Shown: positions 9,601 to 18,929 of the stretch, piece after piece
Numbering within the stretch: position 1 is the stretch's first letter
How the letters are laid out: the number at the start of each line of letters is the position of its first letter
Assembly: GCA_025210295.1 (NCBI GenBank)
Contig: JAOASC010000044.1
Location: 88,343-152,342, forward strand
Length of the DNA: 64,000 nucleotides
Origin: Flavobacteriales bacterium
Lineage (GTDB): Bacteria > Bacteroidota > Bacteroidia > Flavobacteriales_D > Parvicellaceae
Direction: 5' to 3'
Translations under genes and position numbers: made by a program
Notes under the pieces: generated by a model
Databases searched by the model: none
The model's input: only the letters and a program-made list of their open reading frames with translations
What the model was told of the DNA's origin: nothing

Positions 9601-12600
9601 GTTGTGCGGCCAGAAATAAGTATATGGAGCAACACCACCAAGAGCTGTAATAGTAATACTACCGTCATTTCCTCCATTACAGCTAACATTATTCACTATT
9701 ACATTTTCACCTGTTGGCCCTCCTGTATTATTAATAGTAACATTTGAAGTTGTTTGACAACCGTTATCATCAGAAACCAAAACAGGATAAATTCCAGCAC
9801 AAAGATTTTGTATGCTATTGTTGGTGGAGTTATCAGACCATAAATAATTAATTGTTCCTATACCTCCTGTTGTAGCAAGAATAGCGCTACCATTACAACT
9901 GTCGCAGGTAGCATCAATTACCGTTGTAGTCGTTAGAATTGGACTTGGTTCAACAATAGAAGTATCAAGAGTAGATATACAGCCAACATTATCTGTTACA
10001 GTAAGTGTATAGTTTCCTGCAACAACATTCGTTAAATCTTCAGTATTGCTAATAGCGTTTGGATTCCATAATTGTGAATAAGGAGCAGTACCTCCTGATA
10101 TTGAAACATAAATACCTCCATTTTGATCACCAAAGCAATTTGGCGTATGAATACTATCTACAACAATAATAGGAGCATTTATATTATTGATACTAATTAA
10201 CGAATCTCTTTGACAACCATTGTCATCTGTTACAGATAGTAAATAGGTTCCTGCTCCTACAGCATTAATCGAATTCGTTGTAGAAATTGTACCTCCTCCA
10301 AATTGCCAGTCATAACTATAGTCAGGAGAAGTTAGCGTTCCACCTGAAACGTTTACTGTTGCAGATCCGTCAGCTGTATTACAGTTGGCGTCGTTTATTG
10401 TAAGGTCTAATGATAGAGCTGTAGGTGCTATTATTAGTATGGCAGTATCTTTACTACATCCATTGAAATCAGTTATTGTCAGGTTGTATGTCCCCGCCGT
10501 TAAGTTCGTTAAGTCTTCATTCACCGAGCCAGCAAATGGCGGTAAGCTAGTCCAATTGTAAGTATATGGAGTTGTTCCATTGTTTGGAGAAATATCAATA
10601 GCGCCTTGTGCTTGTCCAAAACAATTGTTGTGCGTTAGTATTGCTGGTGTTTCAATAGCTAATGGTTGGGTTAAATTATAGACATCTGCAATAATACACC
10701 CATTATTATCGGTTACTGTTAAAGAATAAGTACCTGCAGCTAAACCATTTTGATCTTCAGGTTCATTAGGAATAGTCAAGTTATCCCAATCAAAAGAATA
10801 AGGACTTGTTCCTCCTGTTACCGTAACATCAATACTTCCAGAGTTGTCATTGAAACAAGTTAGGTCTAAAGTGTTTGCTGTTAAGCTTAAAGGAGCAGGT
10901 TCTGTTATGGTTGCTGAAGTAGTAGCAATACAACCTGTTGTTTGATCGGTAACAATAACATTATATACACCTGCAATTAAAGCATTAAGATCTTCATTGT
11001 CATCATTATCTCCTGTTCCATCGATATCCCAGTCATAAGTGTAAGTATTGGTGCCTCCTACTGTTAAATCGATGGCTCCTGTTGCATTACTAAAACAATC
11101 TACATCAGTACTGTTGATCGTAAGAGGTGGAGCATTGTCATCAGATAGCGATATGATTAAACTGTTGGAACAACCATTATCATCAGTAACCGTAACTTGA
11201 TAGTTGCCAGCTCCCAATGAGTTAATGGAATTAGTACTACCAATAGCTGTTCCTGAAGTTAAGTCTATCCAAGCATAATTATAGTCTGTAGTTATTGTCC
11301 CTCCAGTAACTGAAACGGTAATTTGACCATCATTAACTCCACATGTTGGGAGAGTTGGTGTAGCAGTAATTTGTATGCTGTCAGGTTGGGTAACAGCTAA
11401 GTTATTGTTATACTGGCATCCATTGTTGTCAATAATTTGAAGTTGGTAGGTACCACTCAATAGGTTGTTAATGTCTTCGGCATTTGAAGTAAAAGAGTTA
11501 GGCCCTGTCCAAGTAAAATTATATGGAGATGTACCTCCTGATGGACTAAGATCTATTCCACCAGTACTATCATTATAACAGGTTAATGAATTAACAACAG
11601 CATTATCTTGTATTGGTGCAGTAGGCCCATTAATCGTAATGACTTGATTGGTAATACAATTATTACCATCAGTAACAGCCACAGTATATGTTCCTGCTTC
11701 TACAGTAGCAATGTCTTCTGTAATCGCTCCAGTAAAAGGTAAAGGACCAGTCCAATTAAAGGTGAAGTTTGGAGTTCCGCTAACAGTAATGTCGATAGCA
11801 CCTGAAGCGCCCCCATAGCAAAGTACATCTGTAACTAAAGCTGTAACAGTAGGTCCGTTAGTGTTGGATATCGCCACTATTGATGAGTCAGAACATCCAT
11901 TGTTGTCGGTAACAACTACTTGATAAGACCCAGCTGGTAACGTGTTGACACTATTAGTGTTTCCTCCAATTGTCGTTCCTGGTTGGCTATTGGTAACATC
12001 AGTCCATGAATAATTATAGGTAGGGTTACCACCTGTTACATTAACAGCTATAGAACCATTACTTAACCCACAAGTAGCTTCATTGCTATTCATCACAAGG
12101 TTAAGGGCTGTTGGAGCAGTGATAACAGTAGTGTCAAAGGCTTGACATCCGTTATTATCTGTAACAATTACAGAATATGTTCCAGCACTTAAACCATTAA
12201 TATCTTCTGTGTTTCCACTATTAGACCATAAAAAGCTATAATTTGGAGTTCCTCCAGTTACAGTTAAATCTATAGCACCAGTATTTAAGCCATTACAGGC
12301 AGCATTGGTCGAAACTCCATTTGCTGTTAATGCTAATAAAGGTTCATTGATGGTAACCAAAAGGTTATCAGAGCATCCTGCCGCATCAGTTGTTGTTACT
12401 GTATAGTTACCTGCTGGTAGGTTGTTTTGATTTTGAGGATCATTAGTCCCCACAAGATTATCCCAGTCAAAGGAATAAGGAAGAGTACCCCCAGATACAG
12501 AGATAACAATACTCCCCGTTGCTTCACCTCTGCATAGTACATCATTGGCATTTACCAAAGTTGTTGTAGGACCATTTGCAAGAGTAATTGTTTCGGAAGC

Positions 12601-15600
12601 AGTACTTGTACATCCATTATTATCTGTTACTGTAAGCGTGTAAGTATCAGCTCCTAATCCATTGATATTTGCATTTGTGCCTACAGAAGTACCTAAACTA
12701 TTAGCCCAATTATAGTTATAAGTAGGAGTGCCTCCAGATACGGCTGCAGTTAACTGTCCGGTATTCGTATTACAATCAGTAGGAGTACTGGTTGTTGTAA
12801 TGCTTAAAGCTGTAGGATTACTTAGGTTGAAGCATTGAGTGTTCGAACAATTATTGGCATCTGTTACAGTAATACAATATTGCCCAGCGGTTAGTGCGTT
12901 AAGGTCTTCAGTTCCTGGATCAATAAATCCAGCAGGTCCAGTCCAACTGTATGTAAAAGGAGTTGTTCCATTAGTAATTGATACATCAATAGTACCGTCA
13001 TTTCCGTTGTTACAGTTGGGGTTGTTAGTTGTGCCAGCTATCAGTATTTGCAGAGGATCATTGATGGTGTCAGAAATCGTAGCGATACAACCAGCTCCAT
13101 CGGTCACTTGTACAGCATATATACCGCTTTGTAAATTAGTTGCATTAAGACTTCCATTAGGTATTGCTGTATTGCCTGTCCATACAATAGGGTTGTATGG
13201 AGTTTGACCGTTAGTAATGGATAGGTTTATAGTCCCGTCAGTATTCCCAAAACAAGTTACATCAGTAGCATTGATTGTTAAATCAGGTGCGTTATTGTCT
13301 GTAATACATACCGTCGTTGTTGTAGAACAGTTGTTAGCATCGTTTACAGTAACATCATAGCATCCCGCTGGCTGATTGGATAAAGTAGAAGCAATACTTA
13401 AAACAGGAACAGTTTGCCCACTTGGTGTCCACTGGTAGGTATAGGAGTTGGGTGGAATTGGAGTTCCGTTAGAAGCGGTAACTGTTGCTGAACCATCGCT
13501 TTGTGTACAATTAGAATTTACACTTGAAGTAACAAGGTTAATCGCACTAGGTTCATTTAAGCTTATTGTTTGAGTTTGTGGACAGTTGTTATTATCGAGT
13601 ACCGAAATGATATAGTTTCCTGCTACTAGCCCTCCAATATCTTCCGTGTCATCGAAATCCCCTGTACCGTCGTTGTCCCAGTCAAAGGTGAAAGGGGCGG
13701 TTCCTCCATTAACAGATAAATCAATTGAGCCATCGTTCCCTCCGTTACATAAAGGATCTGTAGTGTTTGCATTTAAACTGATAGGCTGAGGTTCGTTTAT
13801 TAATTGACTTTGATTGGCAGAACATCCATTAGCATCAGTAACAGTAATATTGTAGGTGATTGTACCTGCTAATAAATTGATATCTTCAGCATTTGAAGTA
13901 TATCCAGTAGGGGTTGAGGTCCAACTGTACGTTAATGTCCCTGTTCCACCTGTTGCTGTAATGTTAATAAGTCCGTCGTTGGCTCCATTACAACTTACAT
14001 CATTAAAGTTATCGATGGTTAAAGTTGGAGCAACATCATCAGAAATAGTAGCGGTTATTGTTTCTGTACATCCGTTCAAGTCGGTTACTGTTAATGTATA
14101 AATACCACTTGGTTGATTGGTAATGGATGGAGAGTTCCCTCCAATTGAAGCCCCTAAAGCATCTGTCCAACTGTAATTATAGGTTGCTGTTCCTCCACTT
14201 ACTGAAGCTGTAATGCTTCCAGTGCTTCCTGTACACTGAGAGTTAGTTGTGGTGGTGGAAATGACAATAGGTGTAGGCTCAGTAATATTAAAAGAAGCTG
14301 TATTGTTACAATTGTTGTCATCAGTTACGATCACAGTATAGCTTCCGGTAGGAAGACCTGAAATATCTTCGGTGTTATTTGAGTAAGCATTACTTCCTGA
14401 CCAGCTGTAGGTATAACTTCCTGCTACAGTTCCACCTGTAGCAGTGATGTCAATCGCTCCATCATTACCATTATTACAAGATACAGGAGTAATGATATCT
14501 GTTATGGTAATAGGTAGTGGCTCGTTAATAGTAACAGTTTGGTTAAAAGTACAGTTGTTAGCATCTGTTAATGCAAGCGTATAATCTGCTGCACACAGTA
14601 AAAAGATGTTATCGGTATTAGGATCTGTAAAGCCTGGATCTGTAGAAGTCCATGTTGTATTATATGGCGCTGTTCCTCCTGATATATTGACCGAAATAGA
14701 ACCGTCACAAATAGCATTACAACTCGCGTCATTAGAGTTGAATGTAACAGTTGGAGCAGCTAAGTCAGTGATGCAGACTTGAATGGTTTCAGTACATAAA
14801 CTAGCGTCGGTTACAAGAACATCATAACATCCAGCGGCTAGATTGTTGGCAGTAGCAGAATTACTGATAACAGTACCATTGATATCCGTCCAGCTGTATG
14901 TATAGTTTGGAGTTCCACCTGTTGCTGTTGCTGTAATAGAACCATCTGATTGACCGCAGTTAGGTTGTGTGTCTGTTGTAGATATCGTAATAGGAGAAGG
15001 TTCTGTTAGAGTAAAAGCTGTATCTTTTTGACATCCATTTCCATCTCTAACGGATAGGTTATAGGTGTTTGGTGTTAGGTTAGTTTGGTTTTGATTATCA
15101 TCAAAATCACCCGTTCCATCAATATCCCAATCATAGGTGTAAGTTCCAGTCCCATTAACGGGTGCTATAGTGATTTGTCCATCATTGGCATTATTACAAG
15201 TAATTGGTGTAACGACACCATTGATAAAAATTTCATCTGGTTTTGTGATGCTTAGCGTTGTATCAATAAAGCAGCCATCAGCATCTGTTATTCTTACAGT
15301 GTAAGATGCAGAATCTAACCCACTTAAGTCTTCTGTCCCAGGGTTTACAAAGCTTCCATCAGTACTGGTCCAATTCCATGTGTACCCACCAGCACCACCA
15401 GTTGTTGTTAAGTCAATTGTTCCATCATTAAGGTTAAAGCAAGTTACAGGTGTTGTGATACCGTTAGCATTGATTTGGGTAGGTTCGTTAATTGTAACTG
15501 TTTGTGTGAATATACAGTTGGTAGCATCAGTAATTTGTAAGGTGTAATCAGCTGCGCAAAGATTACTGATATCGTCTGTGTTTGGATCAACAAATCCAGG

Positions 15601-17856
15601 GTCAGTAGAAGTCCATGTTGTAGTATATGGAGCTGTTCCATCAGTAATAACAATGGTGATGGCTCCATCACAAACTCCATTACACGAAGCATCAGTCGGT
15701 GTTAAGGTAGCAGTTGGAGGTGCTAAGTCTGTAATACAAATTTGTTGGGTAAAGGTACAAGTATTAGCATCAGTTACTGTAACATCATAACATCCAGCGC
15801 TTAAGTTTGAAGCTGTAGCTGTGTTTCCAACATTGCTTCCACCAGCGTCAGTCCAAGAGTAATTATAAGTTGGAGTTCCACCAGCAGCTGTTGCAGTAAT
15901 AGAACCGTCTGCTTGCCCACAATGGGATTGAACAGCGGTATGTGTGACAGAGATTGGGTCTGGTTCGGTTATTGTGAATACGGTATCTTTTTGGCAACCA
16001 TTAGCATCTCTAACGGATAAATTATAGGTGTTAGGGGCTAATCCAGTTTGGTTTTGGTTATCGTCAAAATCCCCTGTTCCATCAATATCCCAGTCGTAGG
16101 TATAAGTCCCTGTTCCATTAGTTGGTGCGAGGTTAATTTGAGCATTGTCATCGCCATTACAAAGTATTGGGCTTACAGTTGGGTTGATAAAAATTTCATC
16201 AGGTTTTGAAATTGTTAGCGTTGTATCAATAAAACAGCCATCAGCATCTGTAATACGCACAGTATATGAGGCAGAATCTAATCCACTGAGATCTTCTGTT
16301 CCTGGATTGATAAAACTTCCATCAGTACTGGTCCAGTTCCATGTGTATCCACCAGCTCCACCAGTTGTAGTCAAATCAATTGTCCCATCTGTTAAATTAA
16401 AGCAAGTGACATCCGTAGCTATTCCATTAGCATTAATTTGAGTGGGTTCAGCTATTGTGATTGAAAGTGAATCTTGACATCCAATATCGTCAGTGACTAA
16501 AACTTGATAAGTTCCGCCTGACAGTCCAGTTTGGTTTTGACTAGCTGGAGAAAGACCACTACCATCGCTGGTTGTCCATAGGTAAGTATAGGTCCCAGAA
16601 GAAGTTCCTCCACTAACGTTTATAGTGATTGTCCCACTGTTATCTCCAAAGCAGTTGTTATCAGTATGTGTTTCAGTAATAGTGATTGTAGGAGGTGCGT
16701 TTAATGGGGTGATTTGTAGACTGTCCATACATCCATCTGAATCTGTAACCACAGCATAGTAATTGGTGAATGGGCATAAAGAACTAACAGATTGACCTGA
16801 GAAAGGTTGAAGAATACCGCTTCCTAATGTCCCTTGATACCAAGAAACATTTACATAAGGAGGAGTCCCTCCTGTTACATTCAATGACACTTGACCATCA
16901 CATGTATTAGAACATTGGGCATCAGTACTTGAGGCAACCGAAATGGTCATGGGTTGTTTGTCAGCTAATGTTACAGCAGTGTCAATAGCACAACCAGTAT
17001 TGTCGGTAAGGTGTAAATTGTAAGTGTTATTCTCGCATAAGTTGGATGCAGTATTAGTATTTCCTACATTCGTTCCAGGTCCAACTTCTGTCCAAGTAAA
17101 ATTGTATGGAGCTCCTGTTCCTCCAGTTGGAGTACTGGTTAGTATACCATCGCAGGCGTTGTTACAAGTAACTTCAGTGATGTTGATATTAGCAAATATT
17201 GGTGGGGGAGTAACAATGTTTACAGTAGTATCAAATTGACAACCGTTTAAGTCGGTGATGGTTAATGTGCTACTTCCAATACAAAGGCTTGATGCATTCT
17301 GAGTTGTTTCTCCATTCGTCCAATTAAAGTTGTAAGGGGGAACACCAAAAACAGGAGAATGAGTAGCTGTACCATCGCAGGTGTTAAAACATGATGGTGG
17401 CGTAAGTGTAAAATTAATTGTTCTTAATCGATCGGGAACATTTAGAACATGAGAAGCAGCACAGGTAACACCTTGTCCAACATCGGTAACTAATACCTGT
17501 ATAGAACTTTGGTCACAGACATTTGTCCATGATTGAGCTGTTTGAGTAGCAGGATTACCTGATCCTAGCCATTGAAATGTAAAAGGTCCAACACCTCCAG
17601 TAACATTAACAGTATAAAAACCTGTACATCCATCAGCACATTGTAACTCATAACCATTGTAGTTGGAGTCGGGAACAATTTGAATAGAGAATTGGTTTGG
17701 AGCTGTTCCGCAGGTAACGACGTTTCCTTTTTGGTAAATGGGAGTGTTGTTCAAATCTCTTTTATGTACCTGTGGTAAAAGAGAGTCTGGTATAAGTTGA
17801 CTATGTATTTGATTAATCATAGCCAGACAAAGTAATATTATGATAAAGTGCTTCAC
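6640..17856 (-). CDS. Giant SprB-repeat surface adhesin, T9SS type-B cargo
   Basis: 3738 residues, secreted. Signal peptide (about 1-19), a degenerate first module, then about 42 SprB-type repeats of roughly 80 residues (about 145-3480), then a Cys-containing spacer and an Ig/PKD-like stretch, then a type-B gliding/T9SS C-terminal domain (about 3648-3738: PNGFTPNDDGTND, VYNRWGQLLF, WDGIYKGKRLPVGTYYYII; TIGR04131-like). Each repeat runs C(N/F)...DG-x-I-x-(V/L)...GG-x-x-x-Y-x-(Y/F)-x-W...(A/S)G-x-Y-x-(V/L)-x-(V/I)-(T/R)-D-x-x-(G/x)C...EP. SprB of F. johnsoniae is the mobile gliding adhesin, so attachment or gliding is the likely role (inference). A PorP/SprF gene follows after one base. Units 6-9 and 10-13 form a block duplication. 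The gene is intact despite its length. Confidence 0.93.
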   Translation of the reverse strand: MKHFIIILLCLAMINQIHSQLIPDSLLPQVHKRDLNNTPIYQKGNVVTCGTAPNQFSIQIVPDSNYNGYELQCADGCTGFYTVNVTGGVGPFTFQWLGSGNPATQTAQSWTNVCDQSSIQVLVTDVGQGVTCAASHVLNVPDRLRTINFTLTPPSCFNTCDGTATHSPVFGVPPYNFNWTNGETTQNASSLCIGSSTLTITDLNGCQFDTTVNIVTPPPIFANINITEVTCNNACDGILTSTPTGGTGAPYNFTWTEVGPGTNVGNTNTASNLCENNTYNLHLTDNTGCAIDTAVTLADKQPMTISVASSTDAQCSNTCDGQVSLNVTGGTPPYVNVSWYQGTLGSGILQPFSGQSVSSLCPFTNYYAVVTDSDGCMDSLQITPLNAPPTITITETHTDNNCFGDNSGTITINVSGGTSSGTYTYLWTTSDGSGLSPASQNQTGLSGGTYQVLVTDDIGCQDSLSITIAEPTQINANGIATDVTCFNLTDGTIDLTTTGGAGGYTWNWTSTDGSFINPGTEDLSGLDSASYTVRITDADGCFIDTTLTISKPDEIFINPTVSPILCNGDDNAQINLAPTNGTGTYTYDWDIDGTGDFDDNQNQTGLAPNTYNLSVRDANGCQKDTVFTITEPDPISVTHTAVQSHCGQADGSITATAAGGTPTYNYSWTDAGGSNVGNTATASNLSAGCYDVTVTDANTCTFTQQICITDLAPPTATLTPTDASCNGVCDGAITIVITDGTAPYTTTWTSTDPGFVDPNTDDISNLCAADYTLQITDATNCIFTQTVTINEPTQINANGITTPVTCFNLNDGTIDLTTTGGAGGYTWNWTSTDGSFVNPGTEDLSGLDSASYTVRITDADGCFIDTTLSITKPDEIFINGVVTPITCNNANDGQITIAPVNGTGTYTYDWDIDGTGDFDDNQNQTNLTPNTYNLSVRDGNGCQKDTAFTLTEPSPITISTTDTQPNCGQSDGSITATATGGTPNYTYSWTDINGTVISNSATANNLAAGCYDVLVTDASLCTETIQVCITDLAAPTVTFNSNDASCNAICDGSISVNISGGTAPYNTTWTSTDPGFTDPNTDNIFLLCAADYTLALTDANNCTFNQTVTINEPLPITITDIITPVSCNNGNDGAIDITATGGTVAGSYTYSWSGSNAYSNNTEDISGLPTGSYTVIVTDDNNCNNTASFNITEPTPIVISTTTTNSQCTGSTGSITASVSGGTATYNYSWTDALGASIGGNSPSITNQPSGIYTLTVTDLNGCTETITATISDDVAPTLTIDNFNDVSCNGANDGLINITATGGTGTLTYSWTSTPTGYTSNAEDINLLAGTITYNITVTDANGCSANQSQLINEPQPISLNANTTDPLCNGGNDGSIDLSVNGGTAPFTFDWDNDGTGDFDDTEDIGGLVAGNYIISVLDNNNCPQTQTISLNEPSAINLVTSSVNSNCTQSDGSATVTASNGTPIPPNSYTYQWTPSGQTVPVLSIASTLSNQPAGCYDVTVNDANNCSTTTTVCITDNNAPDLTINATDVTCFGNTDGTINLSITNGQTPYNPIVWTGNTAIPNGSLNATNLQSGIYAVQVTDGAGCIATISDTINDPLQILIAGTTNNPNCNNGNDGTIDVSITNGTTPFTYSWTGPAGFIDPGTEDLNALTAGQYCITVTDANNCSNTQCFNLSNPTALSITTTSTPTDCNTNTGQLTAAVSGGTPTYNYNWANSLGTSVGTNANINGLGADTYTLTVTDNNGCTSTASETITLANGPTTTLVNANDVLCRGEATGSIVISVSGGTLPYSFDWDNLVGTNDPQNQNNLPAGNYTVTTTDAAGCSDNLLVTINEPLLALTANGVSTNAACNGLNTGAIDLTVTGGTPNYSFLWSNSGNTEDINGLSAGTYSVIVTDNNGCQAFDTTVITAPTALNLVMNSNEATCGLSNGSIAVNVTGGNPTYNYSWTDVTNSQPGTTIGGNTNSVNTLPAGSYQVVVTDNNGCSDSSIVAISNTNGPTVTALVTDVLCYGGASGAIDITVSGTPNFTFNWTGPLPFTGAITEDIATVEAGTYTVAVTDGNNCITNQVITINGPTAPIQDNAVVNSLTCYNDSTGGIDLSPSGGTSPYNFTWTGPNSFTSNAEDINNLLSGTYQLQIIDNNGCQYNNNLAVTQPDSIQITATPTLPTCGVNDGQITVSVTGGTITTDYNYAWIDLTSGTAIGSTNSINSLGAGNYQVTVTDDNGCSNSLIISLSDDNAPPLTINSTDVDCFSNATGAIDLTVGGTNTYTYDWDIDGTGDNDDNEDLNALIAGVYNVIVTDQTTGCIATTSATITEPAPLSLTANTLDLTCFNDNSGSIDVTVTGGTSPYSFDWDNLTIPNEPEDQNGLAAGTYSLTVTDNNGCIIADVYNLTQPLAIETPAILTHNNCFGQAQGAIDISPNNGTTPYTYNWTSLPPFAGSVNEDLTNLTAGTYNLTITDFNGCSKDTAILIIAPTALSLDLTINDANCNTADGSATVNVSGGTLTSPDYSYDWQFGGGTISTTNSINAVGAGTYLLSVTDDNGCQRDSLISINNINAPIIVVDSIHTPNCFGDQNGGIYVSISGGTAPYSQLWNPNAISNTEDLTNVVAGNYTLTVTDNVGCISTLDTSIVEPSPILTTTTVIDATCDSCNGSAILATTGGIGTINYLWSDNSTNNSIQNLCAGIYPVLVSDDNGCQTTSNVTINNTGGPTGENVIVNNVSCNGGNDGSITITALGGVAPYTYFWPHNNSTNNTQTNLTAGNYSVQMQDINGCIRNATITITEPNAIHATSFITPATCANSDGAITLNINGGVAPYGINWAGGIGTTANVSNLNSGVYSVTITDANACSASFNFNLPDIAAPEVSLAGTDLSCFGDSSGVIASTVSGNTGTITYQWFQSNTLLAGETNATINNMPAGAYTLVVLDNTTGCSNQAALTITEPTPITLGLPTIMAASCNSVCDGSALVNPLGGTLGYSYQWNNGETTQAADSLCPGINSVLITDANNCSIEQTVQTIAINNLMATTTNTDANCGQCDGMTTVTPTGGSGSYSILWADGSTGLTHNNLCAGIHPFEVIDNNGCAIQLQTIISNIGGPDGETINKTDVSCNGGNDGAIIINPTGGTLPYDYLWIPTGQTSNSINNLEAGTYYLEVTDSNRCTRVVPVEITEPELPIINAVVTNSNCGNSDGSIALNINGINGPYTLSWNGPNGFVSSLQTLSNLETGIYELTITDNNGCISVHTYTVNATTAPIVSISGTNVSCFGLCDGSAQVTASPTTGNYTYNWINTTITTPTINNLCAGTHLVEVTDMNTGCLTTQSIVIEEADSISIEVPHVQNPTCFETCDGVSTIVVTGGALNYTYNWLTGSNTETQNNLCVGDSKVIVTDANGCTDSITITVIEPTEIIINIDSTINSECVYSTEGAIYTTVTGGTPGYSYAWETMPSTSFSANTEDITGLLPTHYILTVTDNNNCIKMDTIGIDTNHIVLANAGLDTAICIGECAAFIGQGQGPSGIVFEWFDEFGNSLSNTDSVYVCPDSVKNCNFILEVSDAFCSHRDSVNLIVWGLPEVDAGEDQTNIFGSEITLGGSPTAPAGQDYTWGPTDNIINGSENQPNPLIELNEEQDFVVVVVDTNGCVNSDTVHVRPIPEISFPNGFTPNDDGTNDYWQIDFIKEFPQSVVEVYNRWGQLLFRSIGYNEPWDGIYKGKRLPVGTYYYIIELNDPNFPDAFTGPITIMR
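7412..17425 (-). repeat. SprB-type protein repeat array (about 42 units)
   Basis: Coding repeat of about 240 bp per unit inside the giant adhesin. I counted the units by hand from the Cys...DG...GG...DxxGC...EP pattern, so the count may be off by one or two. Most units differ clearly at DNA level, which suggests an old array with local recent expansion. Confidence 0.85.
14514..16440 (-). repeat. 963-bp four-unit tandem duplication within the SprB array
   Basis: Two copies lie head to tail at about 16440-15478 and 15477-14515. Units INANGIATDVTCF / IFINPTVSPILC / ISVTHTAVQSHC / PTATLTPTDASC recur in the same order as INANGITTPVTCF / IFINGVVTPITC / ITISTTDTQPNC / PTVTFNSNDASC. Long nearly identical stretches such as TWNWTSTDGSF(I/V)NPGTED and TYDWDIDGTGDFDDNQNQT show the block was copied as a unit of 321 codons. 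Confidence 0.88.
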
Positions 17857-17987
17857 TTAAAAAACAGAAATTATGGTAAATAATTTATTTACGTAAAGTG
17901 GTTAAAGTTAAGGAAAATAAAGATAAGTTGAAAAAAACAATTTTTTTTTATTTGATTGTAGCCAATATATGGATTAATGGCGTTTTA
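17857..17987 (-). other. 131-bp gap between PorP/SprF 1 and the giant gene
   Basis: AT-rich, with poly-A/T runs around 17935-17950. On the minus strand there is a TATCTTTA (one mismatch to TAnnTTTG) about 60-70 bases before the giant's ATG, so a secondary promoter is possible. A short plus-strand frame starting here is not believable as a gene. I see no terminator hairpin. Confidence 0.35.
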
Positions 17988-18923
17988 TTAATTGAAGATA
18001 GGGCATTGATACTCATGTCCTTGTTCGTGTCCACAGGCATTAATGACCAAGATCAATTCGTGGGTATTGGCGCTACCTAGTCTAAGACTAGAAACAGTAT
18101 AGTCGTAGGAATACCCTAATGTGAAATATTTAGCAAATTTTAGTTTCATTAGAGCGCCTATTTGATCTTGATTTCGCCAACCTATACCGATGTCAAACGA
18201 ACGGTTAAGTTCAGCGATTAAATTGAGGTCAAGTGATGGGGTAGAAAAAGCAGCGTATTTTAACATTGCTGAGGGAATGACATTGATTTTACCTGCTTTA
18301 AATCGTTTTCCTCCGACAATATAGTGATGCCATCTGTTTCTAGATTGCTCAGATCCTATAATTTTCCATTTATTTCTTGCCAGTTGTTTAATGCTAAATC
18401 CGGCAAACCAATCTTGGTGGCTAAGAAATAACCCAGGAGAGAAGTCAGGCACCATTAACGTTGCTCCAGAACCATTGATGAGCGGGTCATCTGCTTGAGC
18501 AACAGTGATTTTAGAGGCGTCAATTTTAAATTGGTGTAATCCTGCAAAAAGACCAAAGGAAGCATTGATTTCTCTGGAAATAGGGAGGTGGTAGGCGTAA
18601 GCAATATTGATGGATGTTCTTGCCGCTGGTCCAATGACATCATTTTCTATATACATACCCAGTCCATGCTTAGAGCGATTAGTTGGTCTTCGTTTTAACT
18701 TTAATTCTGTGGTAAAACTACCGAAGCCTGTTTTTGGGGCACCTTCTAAGTTGAGCCATTGACTCCGGTATCCTAAAGAAAAATTTAAACAAGGTTGACT
18801 ACCTGCCATAGCTGGGTTTATGGCGAAGTAGTTAAAAATATATTGACTAAATTGTGATGCTTGTTGAGCATTATAGTTTAGTGAAACTACACAGAAGAAC
18901 GATATGCATAATAATGTTTTCAT
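17988..18923 (-). CDS. PorP/SprF-family T9SS membrane protein
   Basis: 311 residues, signal peptide about 1-19 (ending NYNAQQA). The mature start ASQFSQYIFNYFAINPAMAG matches the PorP/SprF signature, and YRSQWLNLEGAPKTGFGSF is the usual second motif. The rest is barrel-like strands ending SYDYTVSSLRLGSANTHELI, very similar in layout to the other PorP/SprF proteins of the window. It starts six bases after the stop of a small type-B cargo gene and is most likely its dedicated partner. The last residues (NACGHEQGHEYQCPIFN) add a Cys/His-containing tail that the other full copy lacks; its meaning is unknown. Confidence 0.9.
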   Translation of the reverse strand: MKTLLCISFFCVVSLNYNAQQASQFSQYIFNYFAINPAMAGSQPCLNFSLGYRSQWLNLEGAPKTGFGSFTTELKLKRRPTNRSKHGLGMYIENDVIGPAARTSINIAYAYHLPISREINASFGLFAGLHQFKIDASKITVAQADDPLINGSGATLMVPDFSPGLFLSHQDWFAGFSIKQLARNKWKIIGSEQSRNRWHHYIVGGKRFKAGKINVIPSAMLKYAAFSTPSLDLNLIAELNRSFDIGIGWRNQDQIGALMKLKFAKYFTLGYSYDYTVSSLRLGSANTHELILVINACGHEQGHEYQCPIFN

Positions 18924-18929
18924 ATTCTT

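Noticed and set aside
12839..14101. Plus-strand frames of 122 and 81 residues within the SprB giant
   Set aside because: Antisense shadows created by the biased codons of the repeat; they repeat with the array and have no start context.
17898..18080. 60-residue plus-strand frame
   Set aside because: Begins in an AT-rich gap and runs antisense into the PorP/SprF 3' end; Lys/Phe/Ile low complexity.
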